64,000 nucleotides of DNA, taken from the NCBI RefSeq assembly GCF_008868155.1, contig NZ_WBKR01000006.1, positions 16,094-80,093 of the forward strand, in the 5' to 3' direction. Shown here piece after piece: positions 11,123 to 19,311 of the stretch (within the stretch, counting starts at the first letter, position 1; each line of letters begins with the position of its first letter). This stretch comes from Micromonospora sp. ALFpr18c (lineage in GTDB: Bacteria; Actinomycetota; Actinomycetes; Mycobacteriales; Micromonosporaceae). Position numbers and translations under genes: made by a program. The notes below the pieces were generated by a model. It was not told the origin of the DNA and searched no databases. It saw only the letters and a list, made by a program, of their open reading frames with translations.

Positions 11123-11428
11123 GTGATCTTCAGAGCGGTCCGGGACGGGCGTCCCTATCCGGAGCACAATCTGACGCTCAAGCAGTGGGCGGAGATTCCG
11201 CCCCGGCCACTGCGCCTGGACCAGATGATCACCACCAAGCGTGAGCTGGCGCTCGACAAGCTCCTCGCCGAGGACTCCACGTTCTACGGCGACCTCTTCC
11301 CGCACGTCGTGCAGTGGAACGGCGGGCTGTACCTGGAGGACGGTCTGCACCGCGCGTTGCGCGCCGCCCTGCAGCAGCGCAACCAGATCCACGCCCGGGT
11401 GCTGGTGCTCTCCGAGCCGGTCGAGTGA
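11123..11428 (+). CDS. Small conserved actinobacterial protein (possible antitoxin-like)
   Basis: The 101-residue product (MIFRAVRDGRPYPEHNLTL at the N-terminus; LAEDSTFYGDLFPHVVQWNG and LYLEDGLHRALRAALQQR in the middle) belongs to a small protein family I have seen widely in actinomycetes. Some members are labelled VapB-type antitoxin, but no toxin gene lies next to it here. It has no transmembrane segment. The GTG at 11123 has a purine-rich GGGAGGGGAG about 10 bases upstream. The EDGLHR core resembles ParB/sulfiredoxin-like motifs, but that is only a resemblance. Confidence 0.75.
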   Translation: MIFRAVRDGRPYPEHNLTLKQWAEIPPRPLRLDQMITTKRELALDKLLAEDSTFYGDLFPHVVQWNGGLYLEDGLHRALRAALQQRNQIHARVLVLSEPVE

Positions 11429-11462
11429 GCGGCGCTACCTGAAGCTTCGTTAAGGTGACGGG

Positions 11463-12623
11463 ATGACTGCCCTGGATCTGCTCGACCTGGATCCGTCGCT
11501 CAGCGAGGAAGAGCGGCAGATCCGCGACGTCGTCCGCCAACTCGTCGACGACCGAGTGCGCCCACACGTCGCCGACTGGTACGAGCAGGGCCAGGTGCCG
11601 GCCCGCGAACTGGCCCGCGAGTTCGGCAAACTCGGCCTGCTCGGCATGCACCTCACCGGCTACGGCTGCGCCGGCGCCTCCGCCGTCGCGTACGGGCTCG
11701 CCTGCCAGGAACTGGAGGCCGGCGACTCCGGCGTCCGCTCGCTGGTCTCCGTGCAGGGCTCGCTGGCCATGTACGCCATCTGGCGCTACGGCAGCGAGGA
11801 GCAGAAGCAGCGCTGGCTGCCGTCGATGGCGACCGGCGAGGCGATCGGCTGTTTCGGCCTGACCGAGCCGGACCACGGCTCCGACCCCGCCTCGATGGCC
11901 ACCCGCGCACGCCGCGACGGCGACGACTGGCTGCTCAACGGCGGCAAGATGTGGATCACCAACGCGCCGATCGCCGATGTCGCGGTGATCTGGGCGCGCA
12001 CCGACGAGGGCGTGCGGGGTTTCGTCGTACCCATCCAGACGCCCGGCGTCACGGCCCGCGAGATCCGCCGCAAGATGTCGCTGCGCGCGTCCGTGACCGG
12101 CGAGATCGTGCTCGACGACGTCCGGCTCCCGGCGGACGCCCAACTGCCCGAGGCCGTCGGGCTCAAGGCCCCGCTGAGCTGCCTGACCGAGGCCCGGTAC
12201 GGCATCGTCTGGGGCTCCGTCGGCGCCGCCCGCGACTGCCTGGAAACCACCCTGGCGTACGCCACGACCCGCACCCAGTTCGGTCGCCCGCTCGCCGGGT
12301 TCCAACTCACCCAGGCCAAGCTCGCCGACATGGCCGTCGAGCTGGTCAAGGGGCAACTGCTCGCGCTGCACCTGGGCCGGCTCGCCGACGCCGGCCGACT
12401 CCGGCCCGAGCAGGTCAGCGTGGGCAAGCTGAACAACGTGCGGGAGGCCCTGGCCATCGCCCGGCAGTGCCGCACCATCCTCGGCGCCAACGGCGTCTCC
12501 GGTGAGTACCCGGTGATGCGGCACGCGAACAACCTGGAGAGCGTGCTGACCTACGAGGGCACCTCGGAAATCCACCAGCTGGTCGTCGGGCAGCGACTCA
12601 CCGGGCTCTCCGCCTTCGCCTGA
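11463..12623 (+). CDS. Acyl-CoA dehydrogenase, glutaryl-CoA dehydrogenase-like
   Basis: This 386-residue FAD enzyme has the acyl-CoA dehydrogenase domain order: an N-terminal helical domain, the FAD-binding segment CFGLTEPDHGSDPASM, the LLNGGKMWITNAP strand and the C-terminal helical domain with TRTQFGRPLAGFQLTQAKLADM. The catalytic base is Glu365 in LTYEGTSEIH, the position used by glutaryl-CoA dehydrogenases. The N-terminal DLDPSLSEEERQIRD and YGCAGASAVAYGL blocks also fit that subgroup, which acts in lysine/tryptophan degradation. The short gap of 34 bases to the small upstream gene suggests cotranscription. Confidence 0.88.
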   Translation: MTALDLLDLDPSLSEEERQIRDVVRQLVDDRVRPHVADWYEQGQVPARELAREFGKLGLLGMHLTGYGCAGASAVAYGLACQELEAGDSGVRSLVSVQGSLAMYAIWRYGSEEQKQRWLPSMATGEAIGCFGLTEPDHGSDPASMATRARRDGDDWLLNGGKMWITNAPIADVAVIWARTDEGVRGFVVPIQTPGVTAREIRRKMSLRASVTGEIVLDDVRLPADAQLPEAVGLKAPLSCLTEARYGIVWGSVGAARDCLETTLAYATTRTQFGRPLAGFQLTQAKLADMAVELVKGQLLALHLGRLADAGRLRPEQVSVGKLNNVREALAIARQCRTILGANGVSGEYPVMRHANNLESVLTYEGTSEIHQLVVGQRLTGLSAFA

Positions 12624-12665
12624 CCTGCCGTTTTGTGCTTTCCGGCCGCTCGACGCGCGGCTGTC

Positions 12666-12704
12666 GTACGGGGGCCGTACCGTCATTGACAGACGACGTG
12701 TCTG
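12666..12704. promoter_or_regulatory. Operator-like dyads upstream of the DUF4230 gene
   Basis: A perfect palindrome GTACGG-GGG-CCGTAC (12666-12680) is followed by TTGACA (12686-12691) and a second dyad CAGAC-GACGT-GTCTG (12690-12704), ending 10 bases before the GTG start. This compact arrangement suggests a regulated, short-leader promoter, but no regulator is identified. Confidence 0.4.
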
Positions 12705-12713
12705 ACGAGGACG

Positions 12714-13493
12714 GTGAGCGTGATGGCCCGCGACGCTGGCATCAACGAGCCCACGAAGGAGTTCCCCGGTTACCCGACCGGCGACGATCTCAAGGAGCGG
12801 TCAACCGCGACACCCGACCCAACCACCGACACACCGGGCGGCTCCGGAGGCGGTGGGGCGGCCCGCGGCCTGCTGGTGCTGCTCGGCGCCGCCGCGCTGG
12901 CCGTGGTCGTGCTGCTCGGCATTCAGGCGACCGGCTTCCTACCGGACTTCCGCAACCCGTTCGCCAAGGAGCAGACCGACCGCAGTCAGCCACCGCTGCT
13001 GAAGTCGATCCAGGACCTCAGCCGCTACGTGGCCGCCGAGGGCAACTTCCAGGTCGTGGTCGACACGCAGAACGACCGGCGCAACGTTCCGGACTTCCTG
13101 CTCAACGAGCGCACCCTGTTCGTCGGGGCCGGCAGCGTCGAGGCGTACGTCGACTTCACCAAGATCGGTGAGGGTGCCGTCGTCCAGTCCGCGGACGGCA
13201 AGTCGGTCGAGATCAAACTGCCCGCGCCACAGCTCGGCGAGACCAACCTCGACCTGGAGAAGAGCTACGTCTTCGCCGAGCAGCGCGGCCTGCTCAACCG
13301 GCTCGGTGACCTGGTCGGCAACGACCCCAACCGGCAGCAGCAGGTCTACCAGCTCGCCGAGGAACGGATCACCGCCGCCGCGCGGGACAGCGGGCTCTCC
13401 GCCCGCGCCGAGGAGAACACCCGCAAGATGCTGGAGGGGCTGCTGCGCTCCCTCGGCTACCAGCAGATCACGGTCACCTACACGGCCCCCTGA
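12714..13493 (+). CDS. DUF4230 domain membrane-anchored protein
   Basis: This 259-residue protein has a hydrophilic Pro/Gly N-terminus, one transmembrane helix at about 50-72 (ARGLLVLLGAAALAVVVLLG) and an extracytoplasmic DUF4230 domain (LLKSIQDLSRYVAAEGNFQV, then FLLNERTLFVGAGSVEAYVDF and IKLPAPQLGETNLDLEKS). The C-terminal part is helical with KMLEGLLRSLGYQQITV. The function of DUF4230 is unknown. The GTG at 12714 is used; an ATG three codons later is an alternative. It ends in a bidirectional terminator shared with pspC. Confidence 0.85.
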   Translation: MSVMARDAGINEPTKEFPGYPTGDDLKERSTATPDPTTDTPGGSGGGGAARGLLVLLGAAALAVVVLLGIQATGFLPDFRNPFAKEQTDRSQPPLLKSIQDLSRYVAAEGNFQVVVDTQNDRRNVPDFLLNERTLFVGAGSVEAYVDFTKIGEGAVVQSADGKSVEIKLPAPQLGETNLDLEKSYVFAEQRGLLNRLGDLVGNDPNRQQQVYQLAEERITAAARDSGLSARAEENTRKMLEGLLRSLGYQQITVTYTAP

Positions 13494-13506
13494 CCGAGTA
13501 CGCGGA

Positions 13507-13543
13507 AACGCCCGCCCCGACGTCCACCGTCGGAGCGGGCGTT
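13507..13543. terminator. Bidirectional terminator between DUF4230 and pspC genes
   Basis: Arms AACGCCCGC-CCGACG and CGTCGG-GCGGGCGTT (one internal mismatch) pair around a TCCAC loop, between two converging genes. Confidence 0.8.
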
Positions 13544-13559
13544 GCGCTTGCGTGGTGGG

Positions 13560-13769
13560 TCAGTGTCCGGTGGAGGCGAGGTAGCGGTCCTCGTTCGGCA
13601 TCAGGATCCAGAGGATCAGGTAGACGATCACCTGGGTGCCGGGCAGCAGCAGCGACAGCAGGAACAGCAGCCGGACCATCCCGGCGGACATGCCGAACCG
13701 CTGACCGAGGCCGGCGCAGACACCGGCGAGCATGCGCCCCTGGCGGGGCCGGACCAGTTTGCGACTCAT
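13560..13769 (-). CDS. PspC domain protein
   Basis: This 69-residue protein consists of a single PspC domain: KLVRPRQGRMLAGVCAGLGQ (amphipathic first helix), then a membrane segment LLFLLSLLLPGTQVIVYLIL and a short MPNED tail. PspC proteins sense or respond to envelope stress and are often single-domain in actinomycetes. The ATG at 13769 has GGGAG about 8 bases upstream; the open frame extends 15 codons further without a ribosome site. A structured element lies 53-131 bases upstream on this strand. Confidence 0.87.
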   Translation of the reverse strand: MSRKLVRPRQGRMLAGVCAGLGQRFGMSAGMVRLLFLLSLLLPGTQVIVYLILWILMPNEDRYLASTGH

Positions 13770-13821
13770 CGTCGTACTCCCACTCTGCGGCGGTGCGCCG
13801 CGTCTGCAATCCACGGTAGAA

Positions 13822-13900
13822 AGGGGCAGCCACTCCGCCCTCGGTCCCGAGGAGGATCGGCGGTCCGTGGACCCGTAGGTGCTTTACCCGGGCTGCCCCT
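13822..13900 (-). ncRNA. Possible structured leader or RNA upstream of pspC
   Basis: A perfect 10-bp outer stem (AGGGGCAGCC 13822-13831 with GGCTGCCCCT 13891-13900) closes a region that can form inner helices: CCGCC/GGCGG (13835-13839 with 13859-13863), CTCGG-TC-CCGAG (13840-13851) and an alternative GGTCC-GT-GGACC (13862-13873). Two of the inner helices compete for the same bases, as in switching leaders. Strand is assigned to pspC by position; no known family was matched. Confidence 0.4.
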
Positions 13901-13954
13901 CGCTGACGCCTCCCGGGACGCCCGCCCGGCGCGCGCCGCCGCCCGCCGCCGTGG

Positions 13955-14029
13955 AGATCGTGCTCGATCCTGGATGTAGTGGCCTCGGAGGTGGGTGGAG
14001 GCAACTGGAACGTGGATCGAGTGTGATCT
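13955..14029. repeat. REP-like imperfect palindrome
   Basis: Arms AGATCGTGCTCGATCC (13955-13970) and GGATCGAGTGTGATCT (14014-14029) are complementary except for three positions; an inner GCCTC/GAGGC pair surrounds a G-rich loop. It lies in the 471-base gap between pspC and the serine deaminase gene. It looks like a dispersed intergenic repeat; copy number elsewhere cannot be checked here. The remainder of the gap (14030-14139) is G-rich with no coding signal that I can support. Confidence 0.45.
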
Positions 14030-14139
14030 TGTGATGGCGGGGTGGTGGCGGGCGCGTGGGGCGGTGAGCTGCCGGGTGGGCGGGGTGAGCTGGGCGGGTA
14101 GGCTCGCTGGTCGGGCACCCTCACCCCGGGTGGCCGAGC

Positions 14140-14159
14140 GGCCGCCCGACCGGGCGGCC
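14140..14159. other. Hairpin in the serine deaminase leader
   Basis: A perfect 8-bp stem GGCCGCCC / GGGCGGCC with a 4-base loop lies about 80 bases upstream of the ATG at 14241. It could be an attenuator or the terminator of an untracked transcript. The preceding GGCCGAGCGG resembles a tRNA D arm but the rest of a tRNA is absent. Confidence 0.35.
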
Positions 14160-14240
14160 ATCAGCGGGGCCGCCTGATCGGTGGCCACGACCGGGCCGGA
14201 TCCCAACGGCGGGACGACGGCAAGGAAGCGCAGCGCAGCC

Positions 14241-15611
14241 ATGATCAGTGTTTTCGACCTCTTCAGCGTCGGCATCGGGCCGTCCAGCTCGCACACGGTG
14301 GGGCCGATGCGGGCCGCCCGTACGTTCGTGGCGGGGCTCAAGGCCGACGGGCTGCTCACCGGCACCGCGCGGGTGCAGGCTGAGCTGTTCGGCTCGCTGG
14401 GTGCCACCGGGCACGGCCACGGCAGCGGGCCGGCCGTGTTGCTGGGGTTGGCGGGCGAGGCGCCGGAGACGGTCGACACCGACACGGTCGGCCCTCGGGT
14501 CGAGCGTATTCGCGCCGAGCGGCGGATCAGTCTGCTGGACGCGCACGAGATCGACTTCGACCCGGACCGGGATCTGACGCTGCACCGCCGGCGGTCGCTG
14601 CCGTACCACCCGAACGGGATGACCTTCGTGGCGTACGACGACGGTGGCGCCGAGCTGCGCAGCCGCACCTACTACTCGGTGGGCGGCGGCTTCGTGGTGG
14701 ACGAGGAGGCGGCGGGCGCGGACCGGATCAAGCCGGACAGCACCCGGGTGCGGTACCCGTTCCTGACCGGTGCGCAGCTGTTGGAGCAGACCTCCGCCAC
14801 CGGGCTGTCGATCAGCGAGGTGATGCTGGCCAACGAGCGTTCCTGGCGCAGCGAGGCGGAGATCCGGGCGGGCCTGCTGGAGATCTGGCGGGTGATGCGG
14901 GAGTGCGTGCAGCGTGGCTGCGAGCGGGACGGCGTACTCCCTGGTGGGTTGAAGGTCCGGCGGCGCGCGGCGGAGCTGCGGCGCGGCCTGGAGGCGGACG
15001 CCGGGACGGCCGATCCGCTGCACGCCATGGACTGGGTGACGCTGTTCGCGCTCGCGGTGAACGAGGAGAACGCCGCGGGCGGCCGGGTGGTCACCGCGCC
15101 GACCAACGGCGCGGCGGGGATCATTCCGGCGGTGCTGCACTACTACAGCCGCTTCATCGACAAGGCCGATGACGACGGCGTGGTGCGGTTCCTGCTGGCG
15201 GCCGGGGCGATCGGTGTGCTGTTCAAGGAGAACGCGTCGATCTCCGGCGCGGAGGTCGGCTGTCAGGGTGAGGTCGGCTCGGCGTGCTCGATGGCGGCGG
15301 CGGGGCTGGCCGAGGCGCTCGGCGGCACCCCGGAGCAGGTGGAGAACGCGGCCGAGATCGGGATGGAGCACAACCTCGGCCTGACCTGTGACCCGGTGGG
15401 TGGCCTGGTGCAGATCCCCTGCATCGAGCGGAACGCGGTGGCTAGCATCAAGGCGATCACGGCCGCCCGGCTGGCGTTGCGCGGTGACGGTGTGCACGCG
15501 GTGTCGTTGGACAAGGTCATCAAGACCATGCGGGAGACGGGCGCCGACATGAAGGTCAAGTACAAGGAGACGGCGCGGGGCGGTCTGGCCGTCAACGTGA
15601 TCGAGTGCTGA
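14241..15611 (+). CDS. sdaA: L-serine ammonia-lyase (iron-sulfur type)
   Basis: This 456-residue enzyme deaminates L-serine to pyruvate using a [4Fe-4S] cluster. It is the single-chain form with the beta domain first: [20 protein letters not shown] at residues 2-21, then the alpha domain with [16 protein letters not shown] and the cluster cysteines in [19 protein letters not shown] and IPCIER. The ATG at 14241 gives the family N-terminus [15 protein letters not shown] is about 14 bases upstream, a little far. An in-frame GTG at 14181 would add 20 atypical residues. With serC in the same window the cell can both make and degrade serine, though the two are not linked transcriptionally. Confidence 0.93.
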   Translation: MISVFDLFSVGIGPSSSHTVGPMRAARTFVAGLKADGLLTGTARVQAELFGSLGATGHGHGSGPAVLLGLAGEAPETVDTDTVGPRVERIRAERRISLLDAHEIDFDPDRDLTLHRRRSLPYHPNGMTFVAYDDGGAELRSRTYYSVGGGFVVDEEAAGADRIKPDSTRVRYPFLTGAQLLEQTSATGLSISEVMLANERSWRSEAEIRAGLLEIWRVMRECVQRGCERDGVLPGGLKVRRRAAELRRGLEADAGTADPLHAMDWVTLFALAVNEENAAGGRVVTAPTNGAAGIIPAVLHYYSRFIDKADDDGVVRFLLAAGAIGVLFKENASISGAEVGCQGEVGSACSMAAAGLAEALGGTPEQVENAAEIGMEHNLGLTCDPVGGLVQIPCIERNAVASIKAITAARLALRGDGVHAVSLDKVIKTMRETGADMKVKYKETARGGLAVNVIEC

Positions 15612-15683
15612 GTCCGGCCGATTCGGGGCATTCGTTCACCGACTGCTAACCTGTCGTCCGTTTCGGGAGGCGGGAGGCTCGCG

Positions 15684-16511
15684 GTGACCTCTGGCGTCGC
15701 GGCGTTGTGGTCGCACCGCAACTCGCTGCGCATCCTGGTCAGGCGGGACCTGGCGGTGAAGTACCAGCAGTCGGTGCTGGGCTACTTCTGGTCGCTGATC
15801 GAGCCGCTCGGCATGGGCGCCATCTACTGGTTCGTCTTCGGCGTGCTCTACTCCACCGACACCGGGCGGCACCTCGGCGAGGCGGCCGGGTCGTACCCGC
15901 TGTTCCTGATCACCGGCATCTTCGCCTGGATGTGGACCAGTTCGGCGCTGAGTGAGGCGACCAACGCGCTGACCGGCCAGTCCCGGCTGATCACCACGAT
16001 GAACGTGCCGCGTCAGGTCTTCCCGATCGGCCGGGTCACCGGCCGGTTCGCCGAGTACGCGGCCGGCCTGCCGATCCTGATCGCCATCGCGGTGATCTAC
16101 GCGGCGCACGGTCGGATCCATCCCGGCTGGTCGCTGCTCGCCCTGCCGCTGGCGGTGGCCGTCCAGGCGGCGCTGCTGGTCGGGCTGGCGCTGCTGCTGT
16201 CCGCGTGGAACGTGTTGATGCGTGACGTGGAGCGGTTCATGCGGCTGATCATCCGGGTGCTCTTCTACGCCACGCCGATCATCTATCCGCTCAGCCTGGT
16301 CCGGGAGTCTGGCCTGCCCGGCTGGCTGAAGGTGGTCTACGAGCTGAACCCGCTGGTCGGGATCTTCCAGCTGCACCACGCGATCTGGTACCCGGACGAG
16401 TTCCCGGACGCCCGGCTGCTCGCCACGACGGTCGCCGGCAGCCTGCTGGTGCTCGCCGCCGGCTGGTGGTCGTTCCGCCGGTTGGAGCCAGCCGTGCTCA
16501 AGGAACTCTGA
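15684..16511 (+). CDS. ABC-2 type permease for surface polymer export (TagG/Wzm-like)
   Basis: The 275-residue inner-membrane protein has six predicted membrane helices and the ABC-2 polysaccharide exporter pattern: an N-terminal amphipathic helix (LRILVRRDLAVKYQQSVLGYFWSLIEPL), then TM pairs, and the conserved ATPIIYPLSLV and YELNPLVGIFQLHHAIWY segments. Such permeases export teichoic acids, O-antigens or galactan chains. The GTG at 15684 has a purine-rich GGGAGGCGGGAGG upstream. The stop overlaps the ATG of the ATPase gene (TGATG). It opens a four-gene operon for a surface polymer. Confidence 0.9.
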   Translation: MTSGVAALWSHRNSLRILVRRDLAVKYQQSVLGYFWSLIEPLGMGAIYWFVFGVLYSTDTGRHLGEAAGSYPLFLITGIFAWMWTSSALSEATNALTGQSRLITTMNVPRQVFPIGRVTGRFAEYAAGLPILIAIAVIYAAHGRIHPGWSLLALPLAVAVQAALLVGLALLLSAWNVLMRDVERFMRLIIRVLFYATPIIYPLSLVRESGLPGWLKVVYELNPLVGIFQLHHAIWYPDEFPDARLLATTVAGSLLVLAAGWWSFRRLEPAVLKEL

Positions 16512-17257
16512 TGGCCACGCCGATCATCGAGGCCGACGGGCTGGGCATCCGGTTCGTCCGCAACCGTCGCCGTCAGCTGCGGCTGCGGGAGCTGTTCATC
16601 CACCGGGGCGGTCGTGGTGCCCTGCCCGGCCAGTTCTGGCCGCTGCGCGACGTGTCGTTCGCCGTCGAGCCGGGCGAGACCGTCGGGGTGATCGGCCGTA
16701 ACGGCACCGGCAAGAGCACCCTGCTGCGGCTGATCGCCGGGGTGCTCATCCCGGACGAGGGCGCCATCCGTGTGCACGGCGCGGTGGCGCCGCTGCTGGA
16801 GTTGTCCGCCGGCTTCTCCAACGACCTGACCGGGCGGGAGAACCTGCACCTGGTCGGTGGCCTGCACGGGCTGTCGACGAGCTACCTGAAACGGCACTTC
16901 GACGAGATCGTCGAGTTCGCCGGTGAGCAGGTGGAACGGGCCATCGACACGTCGGTGCGGCACTACTCGTCGGGGATGAAGGTGCGGCTCGGCTTCGCGA
17001 TCATCTCGCACCTGCCGCACCCGATCCTGCTGATGGACGAGGTGACCGCGGTCGGCGACGCGGAGTTCCGCAAGAAGTGTTACGCGACGATTGATCGTCT
17101 GCTCGGGGAGGGGCGCACGCTGGTGCTGGTGTCACACAACGAAAAGGACCTGACCCGGTTCTGCCGTCGGGGGTTGTACCTCGACGCGGGCCGGTTGACG
17201 CTCGACGGCACCATCGCCGAGGCGCTCGACGCGTACCACGCCGCGGTTCCGCGGTGA
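16511..17257 (+). CDS. ABC transporter ATPase for surface polymer export (TagH/Wzt-like)
   Basis: This 248-residue cytosolic ATPase partners the upstream permease. Walker A is GRNGTGKST at 62-70, the signature is YSSGMKVRL, and Walker B is ILLMDEVTAVGD followed by the switch His in LVSHNEKDL. The N-terminal extension (FVRNRRRQLRLRELF) and absence of a C-terminal carbohydrate-binding domain match TagH/RfbE-type exporters with short ATPases. The ATG at 16511 overlaps the permease stop, and the TGA overlaps the next gene's GTG, indicating tight coupling. Confidence 0.92.
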   Translation: MATPIIEADGLGIRFVRNRRRQLRLRELFIHRGGRGALPGQFWPLRDVSFAVEPGETVGVIGRNGTGKSTLLRLIAGVLIPDEGAIRVHGAVAPLLELSAGFSNDLTGRENLHLVGGLHGLSTSYLKRHFDEIVEFAGEQVERAIDTSVRHYSSGMKVRLGFAIISHLPHPILLMDEVTAVGDAEFRKKCYATIDRLLGEGRTLVLVSHNEKDLTRFCRRGLYLDAGRLTLDGTIAEALDAYHAAVPR

Positions 17258-19296
17258 CGCTCGCGATCGTGCTCGCCGCCGGGACGCCCGCGGCGGGCCT
17301 CAGCACCGCGACCGGTGAGCTGTTGGCCGACCGGCTCGCCGACCAGCTACGCCGGGCCGGGGCGGCCGAGGTGCGCTTCGCCGCCACTTTGGACGAGCTG
17401 GCCGCGCTGGCCGACGCCGCCGACGGTCCGCTGCTGGTCACCGGCACCGACCTGGTGGCGCACACCGCCGTCCTGCGGCACCTCGCCACCAGCCCGGTGG
17501 GGCCGACCGTGGCGCTGGTGCTGACCGACCCGCCGGTGCCCGGCCGGACGGCCGTGCGTGAGGAGCGCGGCCAGGTGGTCGACGCCGGCCCGCTGACCGA
17601 CCTCGACGGCGACGCCACCGGCGTGTTCGGAGGCGCGCTGCGGGTCGGCGTGGACGACCTGCCGAACCTCGCCGCCGCCGCCCGGGCCGCAGCCGTCGGC
17701 GCGCGGCCCGTCACCGCACCGCTCGGCCCGGCCGGCGACGTGTCGCCGCTGCCGGCGGGCGGGGGCGCCGGCCACGACGATCCCTCCTCCGCCGTGGACC
17801 GGCTCTTCGCGGGCCTCGCGGCGCTCGGCACCCTGATCTTCGCCCAGCGGGTACGCCTGCTCGTGGCGCACCGGGTGGAGGACGCCGCGGGACTGGTCGC
17901 CGCCGAGGCGGCGGTGACCTCGGTCGACGAGGACCGGGCCGAGCTGCGGCTGGCGGTGAAGGAGAAGGACGACTTCTTCACCACGTACTTCGTCAGCACC
18001 TGGTCGCCGCACGTGGTGCGGTGGGCGGCCCGACTTCGGCTCACCCCGACCGGGGTGACGGTGATCTCGGTGCTGTTCGCGCTGGCCGCCGCGGTGCTGT
18101 TCGGGGTCGGTGGGCGGCTGGCGCTGGTCGGTGGCGCGGTGCTGCTCTACCTCGGCTTCGTGCTCGACTGCGTGGACGGCCAGCTGGCCCGCTACACCCG
18201 GCACTTCAGCGCCTGGGGTGGCTGGCTGGACACGATGGCCGACCGGGCGAAGGAGTACCTGGTCTACGCCGGCCTGGGCTTCGGGGTGAGCCACGCCGGC
18301 CTGGGCAACGGCTGGGCCCTCGCCATCGCCGCGATGACGTTGCAGACCGTGCGGCACATGACCGACACCTGGTACGGGGTGCTGCACGACGAGGCGGCCC
18401 GCCGGCCACGGGCGGCGGCGGGTGCCAGCGGCGGGATCGGTGACCGGCTGAACGCCGCGTCGACCCGGGTGCAGGCGGACACCGGCTCGCTGTCGTACTG
18501 GCTGAAGCGGACCGTGGTCTTCCCGATCGGTGAGCGGTGGGCGTTGATCGCGCTCACCGTGGCGCTGTTCAACCCGCTGGTCAGCCTGATCGCGGTGCTG
18601 GTCTGGGGTGCGCTGGCGTTCGCGTACACCGGGGCGCTGCGGACGTTGCGGGCCCGCTGGATGTGGGTGCCGGTGCTGGACACGGTCGACGCCACCCTGC
18701 ACCGCGACGACGGCCCGGTGGCCCGCCGGCTGCCGGTGGTCCGCCCGATGGGGCCGCTCACCCTGGCGGTGATCGCCGCGCTCGGCCCGGCGGTGCTGCT
18801 GGTCACGGCGCTGTGGGGCGACACGCCCGACGGGCTGCGGTGGGCGGTGCCGGTGGCGCTGCTGGTGCTCCTGGCCGGCGGCCTGGGTGCCGGGGCCGCG
18901 CACAACGGTCCGCTGGACTGGCTCGTGCCGGCCGCACTGCGGGCCGCCGAGTACCTGTTCGCGATCGCGGTCGGGGTGGTCGGTGGTGCGCCGGGTTGGC
19001 TGATCTTCGCGTACGTCTTCGTGCTCACCGTGCACCACTACGACCTGACGGCCCGGCTGGAGAAGCGGCAGACGGCACCGCCGCTGCACGCGGCCACCCT
19101 GGGTTGGGACGGGCGTTCGGTCGTGCTGACCCTCGTGGCGATTGCCGGCATCGTGCGTATCGGCATGGCTACACTCGGTGCGTACCTTCTCGTGGTTTTC
19201 GTGGCGAGCGTCGTCCTGGCCTGGTTCGTCCGGCCGGCCCGTGGCGCGCGGGCGTCGGCCGCGCCGGTGGGCGCGGGAGGTGCCGTGCCGCGCTGA
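17254..19296 (+). CDS. Fusion of an NTP-transferase-like domain with CDP-alcohol phosphotransferase (DUF5941 type)
   Basis: The 680-residue protein begins with a Rossmann-like domain resembling sugar/alcohol nucleotidyltransferases (residues 1-150), but the glycine-rich loop is degenerate (LAAGTPAAGLST instead of GGxGTRL). The middle holds a perfect CDP-alcohol phosphotransferase motif D-x2-D-G-x2-A-R-x8-G-x3-D-x3-D at Asp305, Asp308, Gly309, Ala312, Arg313, Gly322, Asp326 and Asp330, with flanking membrane helices. The C-terminal 300 residues add several membrane segments of the DUF5941 kind. It probably transfers an alcohol phosphate from a CDP-activated donor to a membrane acceptor or polymer. 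It overlaps the ATPase gene by GTGA and lies 15 bases before the TagF-like gene. Confidence 0.87.
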   Translation: MTLAIVLAAGTPAAGLSTATGELLADRLADQLRRAGAAEVRFAATLDELAALADAADGPLLVTGTDLVAHTAVLRHLATSPVGPTVALVLTDPPVPGRTAVREERGQVVDAGPLTDLDGDATGVFGGALRVGVDDLPNLAAAARAAAVGARPVTAPLGPAGDVSPLPAGGGAGHDDPSSAVDRLFAGLAALGTLIFAQRVRLLVAHRVEDAAGLVAAEAAVTSVDEDRAELRLAVKEKDDFFTTYFVSTWSPHVVRWAARLRLTPTGVTVISVLFALAAAVLFGVGGRLALVGGAVLLYLGFVLDCVDGQLARYTRHFSAWGGWLDTMADRAKEYLVYAGLGFGVSHAGLGNGWALAIAAMTLQTVRHMTDTWYGVLHDEAARRPRAAAGASGGIGDRLNAASTRVQADTGSLSYWLKRTVVFPIGERWALIALTVALFNPLVSLIAVLVWGALAFAYTGALRTLRARWMWVPVLDTVDATLHRDDGPVARRLPVVRPMGPLTLAVIAALGPAVLLVTALWGDTPDGLRWAVPVALLVLLAGGLGAGAAHNGPLDWLVPAALRAAEYLFAIAVGVVGGAPGWLIFAYVFVLTVHHYDLTARLEKRQTAPPLHAATLGWDGRSVVLTLVAIAGIVRIGMATLGAYLLVVFVASVVLAWFVRPARGARASAAPVGAGGAVPR

Positions 19297-19311
19297 CGGA
19301 GGGACGGCCGG

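Noticed and set aside
13966..14180. Possible glycine or other riboswitch in the serine deaminase leader
   Set aside because: None of the conserved glycine-riboswitch blocks could be found; only a simple hairpin and a REP-like palindrome are visible.
14127..14200. tRNA-like start GGGTGGCCGAGCGG
   Set aside because: Only a D-arm-like segment is present; there is no anticodon arm, no TTCGANTCC T arm and no CCA-compatible acceptor pairing.
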